A DNA stretch of 64,000 nucleotides from Anaerococcus sp. Marseille-P3915 (GCF_900258475.1 NZ_LT984887.1:1357213-1421212); one strand, 5' to 3'; positions 53,940-62,493 are shown, counted from the stretch's first letter. Numbers and translations are program-made. Notes: generated by a model from the sequence alone, not told the origin.

Positions 53940-55087
53940 TATTTTCTAGTAGTCTCCGCCTTTTCCCAAGTTGGCTTAGAATAGCCTCTTAGCTCCCTAT
54001 AAGCCCCTATTATTTGGGCAAGCATCATGGCGCAATAATATCTTGGGAAGTAGAATATCTTGCTCTTTGCTCCTGAAAATTGGCCAATTATTGCTAGGGC
54101 ATAAAAACCTATTTGCATCAAGAAAAATGACCCGTAGAATACTCCCTCTCCTAGTAGAAAGAAGTTAGTAACTAATAAAACTATATGAAAAAAGGCCTGC
54201 AAATATCTTAGAGTCTTGTGGTTGAAGGTAAAAAATGAAAACCATCCATACTCAAATATATTTAGCCTTTTGAGGTTGGTAAATATATTGGTAAGGATTC
54301 TTCTTTGCATCCTGACCTTTCTTTTAAATTCATCTGCTGTAGTCTGACCGGCCTTCTCAAAGGCCACAGCCTTTGGATTATAAAGGGCTCTCTTGTGATT
54401 TAGGGCTGCATATAAAGGAAGCTCATAGTCGTGGCTATTGACTAGGTCAATGTGCCTGTAGTCTTCTTTCCTAACAGCATAGATTGCCCCGTTGCCGTTG
54501 GTTATTGTCTTGATATTTGATTCGATTTTTCTCATCTTAAGCTCAAAATTCCAATAGGTATTTTCAGCTACAACAGATGAAATCTCATCATCTTCGTGAT
54601 AGATCAAAGAGCCGCACACATATTCTATATCATCGTCTACAAAATAAGATACAAGCTCACTTATGGCATTTGACTTAAACATAGAATTGGCATCAGAAAA
54701 GACAATAATCTCGCCCTTAGCCACTTCCACCGCCTCGTTTTGGGCATTGGTCTTGCCAAGATGGTTTTTGACAGTGTTTACCCTGATATCATAGTCAGGA
54801 TTATTTCTAATAAATTCTTCACAAATTTCAACTGTCCTATCTGTAGAAGAGTCATTTGCAATAATAACTTCATATGTTGGGTAGTCAGTTTGAATTATGT
54901 TTTCAAGCTTTTTTTCTATTACATCCTCTTCGTTGTAGGCAGAAATAATAACCGACACGCTAGGTTTGATAGAATAATCTTGTTTGTTTTCTCTTTTGAT
55001 AAGCTTATCCAAAATCAAAAGAGTAAGAGGATAGCCTATCATCGCATAAAATAAGGCAAATCCTGCTAAGTAAAATAAAATTTTCAT
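53939..55087 (-). CDS. Membrane-bound family 2 glycosyltransferase (cellulose/hyaluronan synthase-like)
   Basis: 382 residues. One N-terminal membrane helix, a GT2 domain with VSVIISAYNEEDVIEKKLENI, NDSSTDRTVEI and the DAN metal site, the acceptor motif QRRILTNI (QRRIW-like), then three or so C-terminal helices. This is the layout of processive synthases. First gene of the exopolysaccharide cluster. AGGAGAAG precedes the ATG. Confidence 0.85.
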   Translation of the reverse strand: MKILFYLAGFALFYAMIGYPLTLLILDKLIKRENKQDYSIKPSVSVIISAYNEEDVIEKKLENIIQTDYPTYEVIIANDSSTDRTVEICEEFIRNNPDYDIRVNTVKNHLGKTNAQNEAVEVAKGEIIVFSDANSMFKSNAISELVSYFVDDDIEYVCGSLIYHEDDEISSVVAENTYWNFELKMRKIESNIKTITNGNGAIYAVRKEDYRHIDLVNSHDYELPLYAALNHKRALYNPKAVAFEKAGQTTADEFKRKVRMQRRILTNIFTNLKRLNIFEYGWFSFFTFNHKTLRYLQAFFHIVLLVTNFFLLGEGVFYGSFFLMQIGFYALAIIGQFSGAKSKIFYFPRYYCAMMLAQIIGAYRELRGYSKPTWEKAETTRK

Positions 55088-55182
55088 ACACTTCTCCTAT
55101 TATCTAATTATATTATAAAGGACCATACTATTTCAAGGAGAAGGGGCTTTTTTATTGAAATTTTACTCAAATTCCTATTAAA

Positions 55183-55302
55183 TAAAAAACCTGCTAAAAA
55201 AGCAGGCTAAATTAAAAAGTTAAAAACTCTATTTTTTTCAAATTAGGCATGCATAGGCACACCTTTATTCACCCTTAACTAATAAGGCTTATATATATTA
55301 TA
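55183..55302 (-). ncRNA. Candidate short RNA or leader upstream of the exopolysaccharide genes
   Basis: On the minus strand a TATAAT (55297-55302) lies about 100 bases ahead of a clean terminator, CCTGC (55190-55194) with GCAGG (55202-55206) followed by TTTTTT. No reading frame of useful length lies between. A second TATAAT nearer the glycosyltransferase gene would give that gene its own promoter. It could be a small RNA or an attenuated leader. This accounts for most of the gene-free 55088-55396. Confidence 0.4.
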
Positions 55303-55396
55303 CTTTTTTACACAAATCGCTTCATATAGTAAAAAATCTATTGCTTCTTTGGAAAATAAAAGGATAATATCTTAATAAAATAAGAATGGAGTCATT

Positions 55397-56575
55397 ATGA
55401 ATATAAAATTAGACATCTTACAAAGCCTGGGCCTTGCTATCATAGCCCTTATCCTAGGCATGGGTCTAAAGAAGAAGTTTTCCTTCCTTAGGACCTTTTT
55501 CATCCCAGCCCCTGTAATAGGCGGCCTTCTTATAAGCCTTGTGGTTTTTATCCTAGGCCAAGCTGGTCTTGCCTATTTTGAATTTGATAAAATCCTCCAA
55601 GACTTCTTTATGAATATATTTTTCACAGCCATTGGCCTTTCAGCATCCTTTGCCATGCTTAAAAGGTCTGGATCTCTTGGACTAAGGCTAGCACTGGCTA
55701 TAATAATCCTTTTGCCCCTCCAAAATGTAATTGGAGTCGCCCTTGCAAAAATCCTTGCCATAAATCCCCTCCACGGTATAGCCATGGGCTCTACATCCAT
55801 GACTGGTGGCATCGGATCTGCGATAAGCTTTGGCAAAATCATGGAAGATTTGGGAGCGAATGGGTCTACTTCAATAGGAGTAGCTGCTGCAACCTTCGGC
55901 CTTCTTGCTGGATCTCTTGTGGGTGGCCCTACAGCCAAAAGACTGATAAATAAATACGACCTTAAGACAAAGGGATCTCAGTCAGGTCTTGATAAGAAGA
56001 AAATATCTGCCCTTATCAATCAAGAATCCCTAACCCAAGCCATAATCATAATCGGCCTAGCTGCCCTTTTAGGGACTTTTATCAATAAAATCCTTGCCCT
56101 AACCGGCCTCAATTTCCCTTATTATGTAGGCTGCCAATTTGGAGGCCTAATCGTAAGAAATATCTACGATGGCCTAAAAAAACCGATAAATATGACAAAT
56201 ATAGACACTGTGGGCAATATTTCCTTAAGCCTATTTTTATCCCTAGCCCTAATCAACCTCAACCTAAAAGCCATAATGAGCCTAGCTGGTCCTATGGTCA
56301 TAATAATGATAGCCCAAGCTATCTTCATCAGCCTATACACAAGCCTAGTCACCTTCAACATCCTAGGCAGGGACTATGATGCAGCAGTCATGGTAGCTGG
56401 TCACTGCGGTGTAGGCCTTGGCCAAACCCCAAATGCCATGGCCAATATGGAAGCTATAATCGAAGAAAAGGGCCCAGCCGATGTGGCCATGTTTATCTTT
56501 CCAATAGTATTAGCTATTGCTGTTAACCTCACCAATCCAATATTTATTACATTTTTTATAAATATCTTCTCATAA
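55397..56575 (+). CDS. gltS: Sodium/glutamate symporter
   Basis: 392 residues, about ten membrane helices in two inverted halves. GltS motifs are visible: FIPAPVIGGLL in the first half, and MTGGIGSAISFGKIMEDLGANGS and MVAGHCGVGLGQTPNAMANM in the re-entrant loops. It imports glutamate with sodium. Own promoter region and terminator; C-ending codons are frequent. Confidence 0.95.
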   Translation: MNIKLDILQSLGLAIIALILGMGLKKKFSFLRTFFIPAPVIGGLLISLVVFILGQAGLAYFEFDKILQDFFMNIFFTAIGLSASFAMLKRSGSLGLRLALAIIILLPLQNVIGVALAKILAINPLHGIAMGSTSMTGGIGSAISFGKIMEDLGANGSTSIGVAAATFGLLAGSLVGGPTAKRLINKYDLKTKGSQSGLDKKKISALINQESLTQAIIIIGLAALLGTFINKILALTGLNFPYYVGCQFGGLIVRNIYDGLKKPINMTNIDTVGNISLSLFLSLALINLNLKAIMSLAGPMVIIMIAQAIFISLYTSLVTFNILGRDYDAAVMVAGHCGVGLGQTPNAMANMEAIIEEKGPADVAMFIFPIVLAIAVNLTNPIFITFFINIFS

Positions 56576-56605
56576 AAAAACTGGCCCCTAGAGGTCAGTT
56601 TTTTC
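56575..56605 (+). terminator. Terminator of gltS
   Basis: AAAAAACTG pairs with CAGTTTTTT, with GCC/GGT continuing the stem around CCTAGA. It lies right after the stop codon. Confidence 0.75.
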
Positions 56606-56638
56606 TCGCTTCGCTGCGAACCACTCCGTGGAGGGCCC

Positions 56639-56655
56639 TGTGCGCCGGGCAGGCG
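56639..56655 (+). repeat. 17-base GC-rich repeat, copy 1
   Basis: CTGTGCGCCGGGCAGGC occurs again exactly at 57244-57260. Both stand among family A and B repeats. Confidence 0.6.
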
Positions 56656-56658
56656 TGT

Positions 56659-56838
56659 CCCCTTGTCTCGAGCGTAGTCGAGAGACCTATTACGCAAACC
56701 CAAATCCCAAGACAAAACCAAGCACGGTATGTTACTATATTTGAAGGCTAGGGAAATAAACCTATGCTTGGTCCATAGTAAATAATAATATCAAACAAAT
56801 CCTTTAGGCTTCTCCACTACGGTCGAAGCAAGGGAAAC
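56659..56838 (-). repeat. Intergenic repeat family B, copy 1
   Basis: Reading on the minus strand: GCTTCGACCGTAGTGGAGAAGC hairpin region, then TTATTTACTATG, GGTTTATTTCC, GCCTTC-AATATAG, and finally GTAATAGGTCTCTCGACTACG with the TCTCGA/TCGAGA hairpin. Five further copies or part-copies occur in the window. It has no reading frame of its own. Confidence 0.7.
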
Positions 56839-56888
56839 GGTAGCTTTTTTATAAAAAGCCTCAACCCCTTGTCTCGACCTCCCTTTCC

Positions 56889-57060
56889 CTTGTCTCGAGC
56901 GCTCCTTCCCTTGTATCGACCGTAGTGGAGATACCTATTACGTAAACTCAAATTCCAAGAGAACCTAAGTACGACAATTCACTGCATTCGAAGGCTTTGA
57001 AAATAAACTAGTGCTCTGTGCGTAGTAAATAAAAACATCAAAGCATTTCTAATAGACTTG
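56889..57060 (-). repeat. Intergenic repeat family B, copy 2
   Basis: Same orientation as copy 1. It keeps TTATTTACTACGCAC, GCCTTCGAATGCAG and GTAATAGGTATCTCCACTACGG. Divergent but colinear. The first bases carry an extra partial CTTGTCTCGAGC. Confidence 0.65.
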
Positions 57061-57070
57061 TCCTCTCCGA

Positions 57071-57180
57071 GCCACATAAACATGCCTTGATTTGGACGCT
57101 CTCGGCCGCTAGGGCAAATTGTTTATGCCGAATGATAGCGCGGGAGCGCGGAGAGCTTCGAAGAAGCGGTATTCGTACGA
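57071..57180 (+). repeat. Structured repeat family A, copy with altered first hairpin
   Basis: CATAAACATGCC plus TTGATTTGG is followed by 25 unrelated bases instead of the pairing arm, then GTTTATGCCGAATG and the same two inner arms (GCGC/GCGC, GCTTC-GAA-GAAGC) as at 57304. 57122-57169 is identical to 57332-57379. The closing stem CGAATG/TATTCG keeps pairing by a G-U. Confidence 0.7.
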
Positions 57181-57243
57181 GCTTGCCACGAAAGTCGAAG
57201 CAAGGGAAATAGTAGGAAGCTTTACAAACTTCCATCATTATCC

Positions 57244-57260
57244 TCTGTGCGCCGGGCAGG
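57244..57260 (+). repeat. 17-base GC-rich repeat, copy 2
   Basis: Exact copy of 56639-56655. It is followed by a GAGCTTCGCTCGACCATTCTG segment that recurs inverted near 60865-60890. Confidence 0.6.
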
Positions 57261-57303
57261 CTTTCGAGCTTCGCTCGACCATTCTGCACAGGTCCTCCAT
57301 GTG

Positions 57304-57389
57304 CCACATAAACATGCCTTGATTTGGCATGTTTATGCCGAATGATAGCGCGGGAGCGCGGAGAGCTTCGAAGAAGCGGCATTCGTACG
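57304..57389 (+). repeat. Structured repeat family A, complete short copy
   Basis: The first hairpin is perfect: CATAAACATGCC (57307-57318), loop TTGATTT, GGCATGTTTATG (57326-57337). The closing stem CGAATG (57339-57344) pairs with CATTCG (57380-57385). Inside are GCGC-GGGA-GCGC and GCTTC-GAA-GAAGC arms, so a three-way junction can be drawn. Confidence 0.75.
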
Positions 57390-57398
57390 GGCGGGCTT

Positions 57399-58640
57399 CT
57401 AACTATTAAAATGCCTAGCTGGCAAAGTTATTATCTCATTTATCTCTTTTGGAAGTTTAATGTCTCTTGTGAGGGCTGCAAAGCTTACGGCATCTTTGCC
57501 ATATTTTTTCCTAATTTCATAAAGGGCCTTATCGCAGGATTCGCTTTTAAAATACTTCTCATGGTCTAGAAACATATCAAGCTGGCTGCCAGATCCCTCT
57601 TTCATCAGCCTTATGGCCCTGATTCCCACAGCCCTGACTGGCGTATCCCAGTCGTATTTTTCCATAAAAAGCTCGTGAGCCTCTTTGGCAAGGATTATGG
57701 AAGATTGGGTGTTTAGGGGCAATTCTTTCTGGAAGGTCTGGGAAAATAAGTCCTTATTTCTGACAAAGACTTCCACCCCACCAGCCTCAAGACCGGCTTG
57801 CCTTAGCCTTCTTGATACCGAAAAGCTTAGCTCTTGGAGGACATTTTTAACCTCGCCGTTATTGACCAGATCGCTCCTGCAGGTAGAGGAATTGCCAATA
57901 GTTTTAATAATATCCCTGTGGTTGATGTCTACTACAGGGCGACTGTCCTTGCCATTGGCATAGGTCCAAAGATAGACCCCATTTACCCCAAGTAGGTTTT
58001 CTAAAAGGCTTACAGGAGCCTTTGCAAGCTCTCCTAAGGTGTAAATGCCTATGTGATTAAGCTTAGCCTTAGTCGCCCTGCCTATGCCGACCATCTCCTC
58101 GACAGCCAGTGGCCAAACAAGGTCTCTCCAATTATCCTGGTCAATACTAGTGATGGCATCAGGCTTTTTCATATCCGAGCCAAGCTTGGCAAAAATCTTG
58201 CAAAAAGAAACGCCAATGCTTACAGTAAGGCCCACCTCCTCCTTCATCCTCCTAGAAATCTCTCTAGCTATATCAAGGCCTGTCCCAAAAAGCTTGGTAG
58301 ATCCAGACACATCTATAAAACACTCATCCAGGCCAAAAGACTCCACCTGATTTGTATAATCATAATAGATCTTCTTGGCCATCTTTGAATGCTTAAGATA
58401 CTGGTCATATTGAGGAGGAACCAGGATTAGGTCCCTGCATTTGCTAAGGGCCTGCCAAATAGGCTCGCCAGTCTGAACCCCCATCTCCTTAGCCTTTTGA
58501 CTTTTGGCAAGGATGATGCCATTTCTATTTTTAGGATTGCCAGCCACAGCCATAGCCTTGCCCTTAAGGGCAGGATTAAGCTTAGCCTCTATAGAAGCAT
58601 AGCAGGCATTCATATCTGAATGTAGGATAATTCTTTTCAT
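57399..58640 (-). CDS. Y-family DNA polymerase (DinB/UmuC type)
   Basis: 413 residues. The palm-domain acidic sites are LHSDMNACYASIEA and FGLDECFIDVSG, and the thumb has KPDAITSI and MVGIGRATKAKLNHIGIYTLGELA. The beta-clamp motif QLDMF lies near residue 350. It performs error-prone bypass of DNA lesions. It is divergent from an XRE/ImmA pair, and its perfect promoter has a palindrome filling the spacer, so damage-induced derepression is likely. Confidence 0.92.
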   Translation of the reverse strand: MKRIILHSDMNACYASIEAKLNPALKGKAMAVAGNPKNRNGIILAKSQKAKEMGVQTGEPIWQALSKCRDLILVPPQYDQYLKHSKMAKKIYYDYTNQVESFGLDECFIDVSGSTKLFGTGLDIAREISRRMKEEVGLTVSIGVSFCKIFAKLGSDMKKPDAITSIDQDNWRDLVWPLAVEEMVGIGRATKAKLNHIGIYTLGELAKAPVSLLENLLGVNGVYLWTYANGKDSRPVVDINHRDIIKTIGNSSTCRSDLVNNGEVKNVLQELSFSVSRRLRQAGLEAGGVEVFVRNKDLFSQTFQKELPLNTQSSIILAKEAHELFMEKYDWDTPVRAVGIRAIRLMKEGSGSQLDMFLDHEKYFKSESCDKALYEIRKKYGKDAVSFAALTRDIKLPKEINEIITLPARHFNS

Positions 58641-58704
58641 AACAACTCCTCTTGAATTTCATAGACTATTAATGTATAATTAAGACAATAAATGACTTAA
58701 GATA

Positions 58705-58733
58705 ATTATAGGACAATAAGAGTCCTTTGTCAA
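58705..58733 (-). promoter_or_regulatory. Polymerase promoter with operator 1 in the spacer
   Basis: On the minus strand TTGACA (58728-58733) and TATAAT (58705-58710) are 17 bases apart, a consensus sigma-A promoter. The partly symmetric sequence AGGACAATAAGAGTCCT (58710-58726; 6 of 8 base pairs) fills the spacer, so a bound repressor would block it. Confidence 0.7.
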
Positions 58734-58750
58734 GCATAGAATAAAAACAT

Positions 58751-58767
58751 TAGACTCTAAGAGTCTA
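58751..58767 (+). promoter_or_regulatory. Operator 2, perfect palindrome before the XRE gene
   Basis: TAGACTCTAAGAGTCTA is a perfect 17-base palindrome centred 41 bases from operator 1 and sharing TAAGAGTC with it. It overlaps the likely -10 of the XRE gene (TTGTCA at 58727-58732, TAGACT at 58751-58756), which suggests self-repression. Confidence 0.7.
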
Positions 58768-58781
58768 GAAGGAGAGAGAAA

Positions 58782-59183
58782 ATGAGTTTCGCCACCAAAT
58801 TAAAAAAGCTAAGAGAAGAAAAAAGACTAACCCAACAAGAGCTAGCAGACATGGTAGATGTCTCCCTAAAGACCATCTCCAGATATGAACTAGGCTTGTC
58901 CAAGCCTAGATATAGAAAGACCTACGACCTACTAGCAAAGTCCCTAGACACTAGCCACGACTACCTAGTCACCGATGAAGAGGACTTCGTCCTCACAGCC
59001 CGTGAAAACTACGGCCTAAAGGCTGGCGTCGAAGCAAGAGAGCTGGTAGACGGAGTAGTAGGACTCATGGCAGGAGGAGAAATCCCAGAAGAAGACAAAA
59101 AAGCCATCCTAGATGCAATCTCAGAAGCCTACTATATAGCTAGACAAGAAAACAAAAAGCACGGTAGACTAAAGGATAAATAA
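58782..59183 (+). CDS. XRE-family repressor
   Basis: 133 residues. HTH_3 domain at about 5-60 (KKLREEKRLTQQELADMVDVSLKTISRYELG). The C-terminal part (about 70-125) is helical and probably dimerises. AGAAGGAG precedes the ATG. It overlaps the ImmA-like gene by one base. In such pairs the peptidase cleaves the repressor (ImmR/ImmA, DdrO/IrrE). Operators 1 and 2 are its likely targets. Confidence 0.88.
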   Translation: MSFATKLKKLREEKRLTQQELADMVDVSLKTISRYELGLSKPRYRKTYDLLAKSLDTSHDYLVTDEEDFVLTARENYGLKAGVEARELVDGVVGLMAGGEIPEEDKKAILDAISEAYYIARQENKKHGRLKDK

Positions 59184-59734
59184 TGACCTACTCATACGAT
59201 CAAATCTATGAGGATACCCTTGACCTAATCAAAAAACATGACAGCAGAAATCCAAAAGAAATCCTAAAAGAGCGTGGAGTCCACCTCATAGCCTTCAAAA
59301 GTGACACCAAACTTCTAGGCATGTACAAAATCATCAAAAACTCCCGCTTCGTCTTCTACAACCCAAACGTAGACTACAGGATCTTAAACATGGTCTTTGC
59401 TCACGAGCTAGGCCATGACATCTACCACCAGGCCTACGCAGCAGAAGGCATGGTAGAATACCAAATCTTTGACATAAACAACGAAATGGAGCTAGAAGCA
59501 AATATCTTCGCAGCCCATCTTCTCCTAGATGAGAAAAGCCTCCTAGAAGATGTCAAAGAAGGCTACACCTACAACGAGCTAGCAAGCATGTACGATGTCA
59601 ACGTCAACCTCATGATTTTCAAACTCAACGAAATGCACAGGATGGGTATGCCCATCAGAAAAGAAAACCCAAGCAGTGCCGACTTTTTCAGAAATATAGA
59701 CGGCAAAGACCTAAAAAACATGGAGTGCTACTAA
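59183..59734 (+). CDS. ImmA/IrrE-family metallopeptidase
   Basis: 183 residues. The zinc motif is AHELGHDIYH (HExxH), with a Glu in MELEANIFAAHLLL as third ligand. Such proteases cleave XRE repressors when DNA damage is sensed. It follows the XRE gene with a one-base overlap, and its stop overlaps the next ATG (TAATG). Target inferred from the pairing. Confidence 0.9.
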   Translation: MTYSYDQIYEDTLDLIKKHDSRNPKEILKERGVHLIAFKSDTKLLGMYKIIKNSRFVFYNPNVDYRILNMVFAHELGHDIYHQAYAAEGMVEYQIFDINNEMELEANIFAAHLLLDEKSLLEDVKEGYTYNELASMYDVNVNLMIFKLNEMHRMGMPIRKENPSSADFFRNIDGKDLKNMECY

Positions 59735-60279
59735 TGGCCAAAAGAATAGTCGACCTAGTCAAAGACCTAATCCTAGATAAAAAAGACATAAAAACAGCCA
59801 TCGACATGACAGCAGGCACAGGCAAAGATAGCAAATTCATCCTAGAAAACACACAAGTAGAAAACCTCACAGCCTTCGACATCCAAAAACAAGCCGAAAC
59901 AAAAACAAAGGCCCTAATAGGAGAAGATAAAAGATTCACCTTCATCCTAAAAAGCCATGACCAAATAGATAAATATATAAAAGACCCAGTAGACCTTATA
60001 ATCTACAACCTAGGCTATTTGCCAGGAGCAGACAAAACCATAACCACCCAGGCAGAATCTACCCTAAAAAGCCTAAAAAAGGCCCTAAAGCTTATAAAAA
60101 AAGGCGGCCGCATAATACTAACAATCTACCCAGGTCACCCAGCCGGAAAGAAAGAAAGTCAAAGCCTAGAAAGCTACCTAGAAAGCCTAGACAATAAGAC
60201 CTACTCCATCCTAAAAATAACCTACACCAACAGACCCAACAACCCACCCTACATCCTAGTAATAGAAAAAGAAAAATAG
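59734..60279 (+). CDS. mnmM: tRNA (mnm5s2U34)-type methyltransferase MnmM (YtqB)
   Basis: About 181 residues, Rossmann fold. The SAM motif is AIDMTAGTGKDSKFI. NLGYLPGADKTITTQAEST and LTIYPGHPAGKKES are YtqB/MnmM hallmarks. MnmM adds the methyl group of mnm5s2U in the tRNA wobble position in Gram-positives. The TAATG overlap with the ImmA gene gives coupling. Its presence in the damage operon is unexplained. Confidence 0.85.
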   Translation: MAKRIVDLVKDLILDKKDIKTAIDMTAGTGKDSKFILENTQVENLTAFDIQKQAETKTKALIGEDKRFTFILKSHDQIDKYIKDPVDLIIYNLGYLPGADKTITTQAESTLKSLKKALKLIKKGGRIILTIYPGHPAGKKESQSLESYLESLDNKTYSILKITYTNRPNNPPYILVIEKEK

Positions 60280-60318
60280 CCAAAAGCAGTAAAATACTGA
60301 CTATTGGCTATTTTTTTG
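60278..60318 (+). terminator. Terminator of the XRE-ImmA-mnmM operon
   Basis: AATAGCC pairs with GGCTATT, with an inner CAGTA/TACTG hairpin, followed by TTTTTTT. Confidence 0.75.
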
Positions 60319-60479
60319 TGGGAAAATAAAACAAAGAAAACACCAGTCGAGGTGGGGGTATTGTGAGTCCGTAGTTTTTCGTTAGTTACATATAATTATT
60401 TAAAGGAGATACTATAATAAAGAATGTTAATAAAACCAGAAACCGAGTCCCCTTCCATTTCGACCTATGCGAGGGCAAG

Positions 60480-60567
60480 CTCGTACGAATGCCGCTTCTT
60501 CGAAGCTCTCCGCGCTCCCGCGCTATCATTCGGCGATAACATGCCAAATCAAGGCATGTTATCGTGG
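60480..60567 (-). repeat. Structured repeat family A, inverted copy
   Basis: On the minus strand the first hairpin is CGATAACATGCC / GGCATGTTATCG (60534-60545 and 60553-60564) around TTGATTT, then CCGAATG, the GCGC and GCTTC-GAA-GAAGC arms, and CATTCGTACGA. Compared with 57304, stem bases differ on both sides and still pair. Confidence 0.75.
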
Positions 60568-60584
60568 CTCTAGGAGGACCTCAT

Positions 60585-60730
60585 GGTTTTGTATATCAAG
60601 GGTTCTGTATTTACATCGGTGATTGGTCTATATAGCCTTCGAATATAGTAAATTGTCGCTCTTAGTCTGTCTTAGGATTTAAGTTTGCGTAATAGGTCTC
60701 TCGACTTACGCTCGAGACAAGAGGCAAGCC
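60585..60730 (+). repeat. Intergenic repeat family B, copy 3
   Basis: Contains ATTTACATCGGTGATTGG, GCCTTCGAATATAGTAAATTG, TTAGTCTGTCTTAGGATTT and GTAATAGGTCTCTCGACTTACG with the hairpin TCTCGA/TCGAGA. Close to copy 5 at 62494. The rest of 60319-60919 shows further fragments, including CCATTC/GAATGG and TGGTCGAGCGAAGC, and no gene. Confidence 0.7.
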
Positions 60731-60956
60731 CCCGCGGCTCATGTCTATGCTTATCCCAAATTACGAAGTGATTTGATGGAAAGCTTGATGCCGTAGCTGA
60801 GCGGCCTCCATTCGAAGTCCTAACCCCATTCATGAAATGAATGGCGGTAGGTCTGGTACAGAGGCAGAGTGGTCGAGCGAAGCGAGATTTGAAGGAAGCT
60901 GGATTGTCAACACCTATTTGTACAATCTAAAATCGAACGTACTAATTTAAGATTAA

Positions 60957-61769
60957 CTAATAATATCTATTTAATCTTAAATGTCTATATTTAACTGGTG
61001 GCAAGTAACCTAAGGATCCATGGATCCTTAGGTTGTTGTACCAGTAAACATACTCTGATAGTTCTAATTTTAGTTGATTTAAACTTCTAAATTCTTTCTG
61101 ATAAACAAATTCTGTTTTCATTACCTTATTAAATGCTTCAGCTACAGCATTATCATAAGGACTTCCTTTTTTGCTTAAGGATCTTTCTATTCCAAATACA
61201 TCTAGGATTTTATCTATGCTCTTATTATCAAATTCTCGTCCTCTATCTGTATGGAATATTTTTATTTTATTTAATGGATATCTTATTGAGTAAATTGCTT
61301 CTTTTACTAATTCAGCACTTTTATTTTTACCTGCTGCATAGCCTATTATTTCCCTGTTGTGTAAATCTATTATTGCACATATATAGTTCCAGCTATTTCC
61401 TACTCTTACATAGGTTAAGTCACTTACACATGCTTCTAAAGATTCTCTATTATCAAAGTGTCTGTCTACTTTATTTTTTATTTGTTTATTGTTACATGTA
61501 GTTTTTTCTACCTTGTATTGTTTTACTGTATAGCTTGAGATTAAGGCGTGTTTTTTCATTACTTTACATATTTTTCTTCTTGATGCTATTATGCCTTGAT
61601 TTTCTAGTTCTACTTTGATTTTTCTAGATCCATACGCGTTTTTACTTTTTCTGAATATTTCTTTGATTTTCTCTTCTAAAAGCTCTTCTGTTTTTAGGTT
61701 GTTTTTAGATTCTTCTTTGTTTATATGATAGTATATTAAGCTTCTTGTTATTCCTAAAAACTTACACAT
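60957..61769 (-). CDS. IS3-family transposase OrfB (DDE catalytic part)
   Basis: 270 residues from the internal ATG. The DDE triad is seen in DLTYVRVGNSWNYICAIIDL, FHTDRGREF and SKKGSPYDNAVAEAFNKVMKTE. The frame is open further upstream past the OrfA stop in the -1 frame, so the real product is probably an OrfAB fusion made by frameshifting. The DNA-binding part is in OrfA. Confidence 0.92.
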   Translation of the reverse strand: MCKFLGITRSLIYYHINKEESKNNLKTEELLEEKIKEIFRKSKNAYGSRKIKVELENQGIIASRRKICKVMKKHALISSYTVKQYKVEKTTCNNKQIKNKVDRHFDNRESLEACVSDLTYVRVGNSWNYICAIIDLHNREIIGYAAGKNKSAELVKEAIYSIRYPLNKIKIFHTDRGREFDNKSIDKILDVFGIERSLSKKGSPYDNAVAEAFNKVMKTEFVYQKEFRSLNQLKLELSEYVYWYNNLRIHGSLGYLPPVKYRHLRLNRYY

Positions 61770-61810
61770 TGCACTAATACTGTATTTATCTCTATTTGAG
61801 ATTATGAGCT

Positions 61811-62086
<276 letters not shown>

Positions 62087-62194
62087 TTTAAAATCCTCCT
62101 ATGATTTCTTATTATTTATTGTATCATATATTCGATTTTAAATTGTACTATTTATTGTATCCATACCAAGCTTATAAAACTTCCCACTCCTCCC

Positions 62195-62370
62195 TTTCTT
62201 CGAGCTTGTCGAGAAGTCTATTAGAACCGATAAGTAGTTACTATTTACTATGCACGTAGCACAAGTTTATTTTCACAAGCCTTCGAATATAGCAGCATGT
62301 CGTGCTTAGTTTATCTTGTAATTTGGGTTTTCGTAATAGGTCTCTCGGCTACGCTCGAGACAAGGGGCCT
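62195..62370 (+). repeat. Intergenic repeat family B, copy 4 (full length)
   Basis: Starts at CTTTCTTCGAGCTTGTCGAGAAG and runs through TTACTATTTACTATGCACG, GTTTATTTTC, GCCTTCGAATATAG, TTTGGGTTTTCG and GTAATAGGTCTCTCGGCTACG to GAGACAAGGGG. It is the best example of the whole unit. Confidence 0.7.
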
Positions 62371-62493
62371 TGTGTTTTTCTAGATTTTCTCATATTTCTT
62401 CAATGTTTTTTATATAGAATCAATTCATATCTATCCTAAAGATAAGTTTATAGATCATATCCTCCCATTTCGAATGTAATGAGAAATCTCATG

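Noticed and set aside
57038..57382. A 114-codon open frame on the minus strand
   Set aside because: It runs through two family A repeats and translates their hairpin arms; the same peptide words recur. It has no ribosome site and is a by-product of the repeats.
60423..60571. A short frame (about 49 codons) with AAAGGAG upstream
   Set aside because: Most of it is the inverted family A repeat read through to a stop at its border. The ribosome site may be the remnant of a lost gene, but I cannot support a product.
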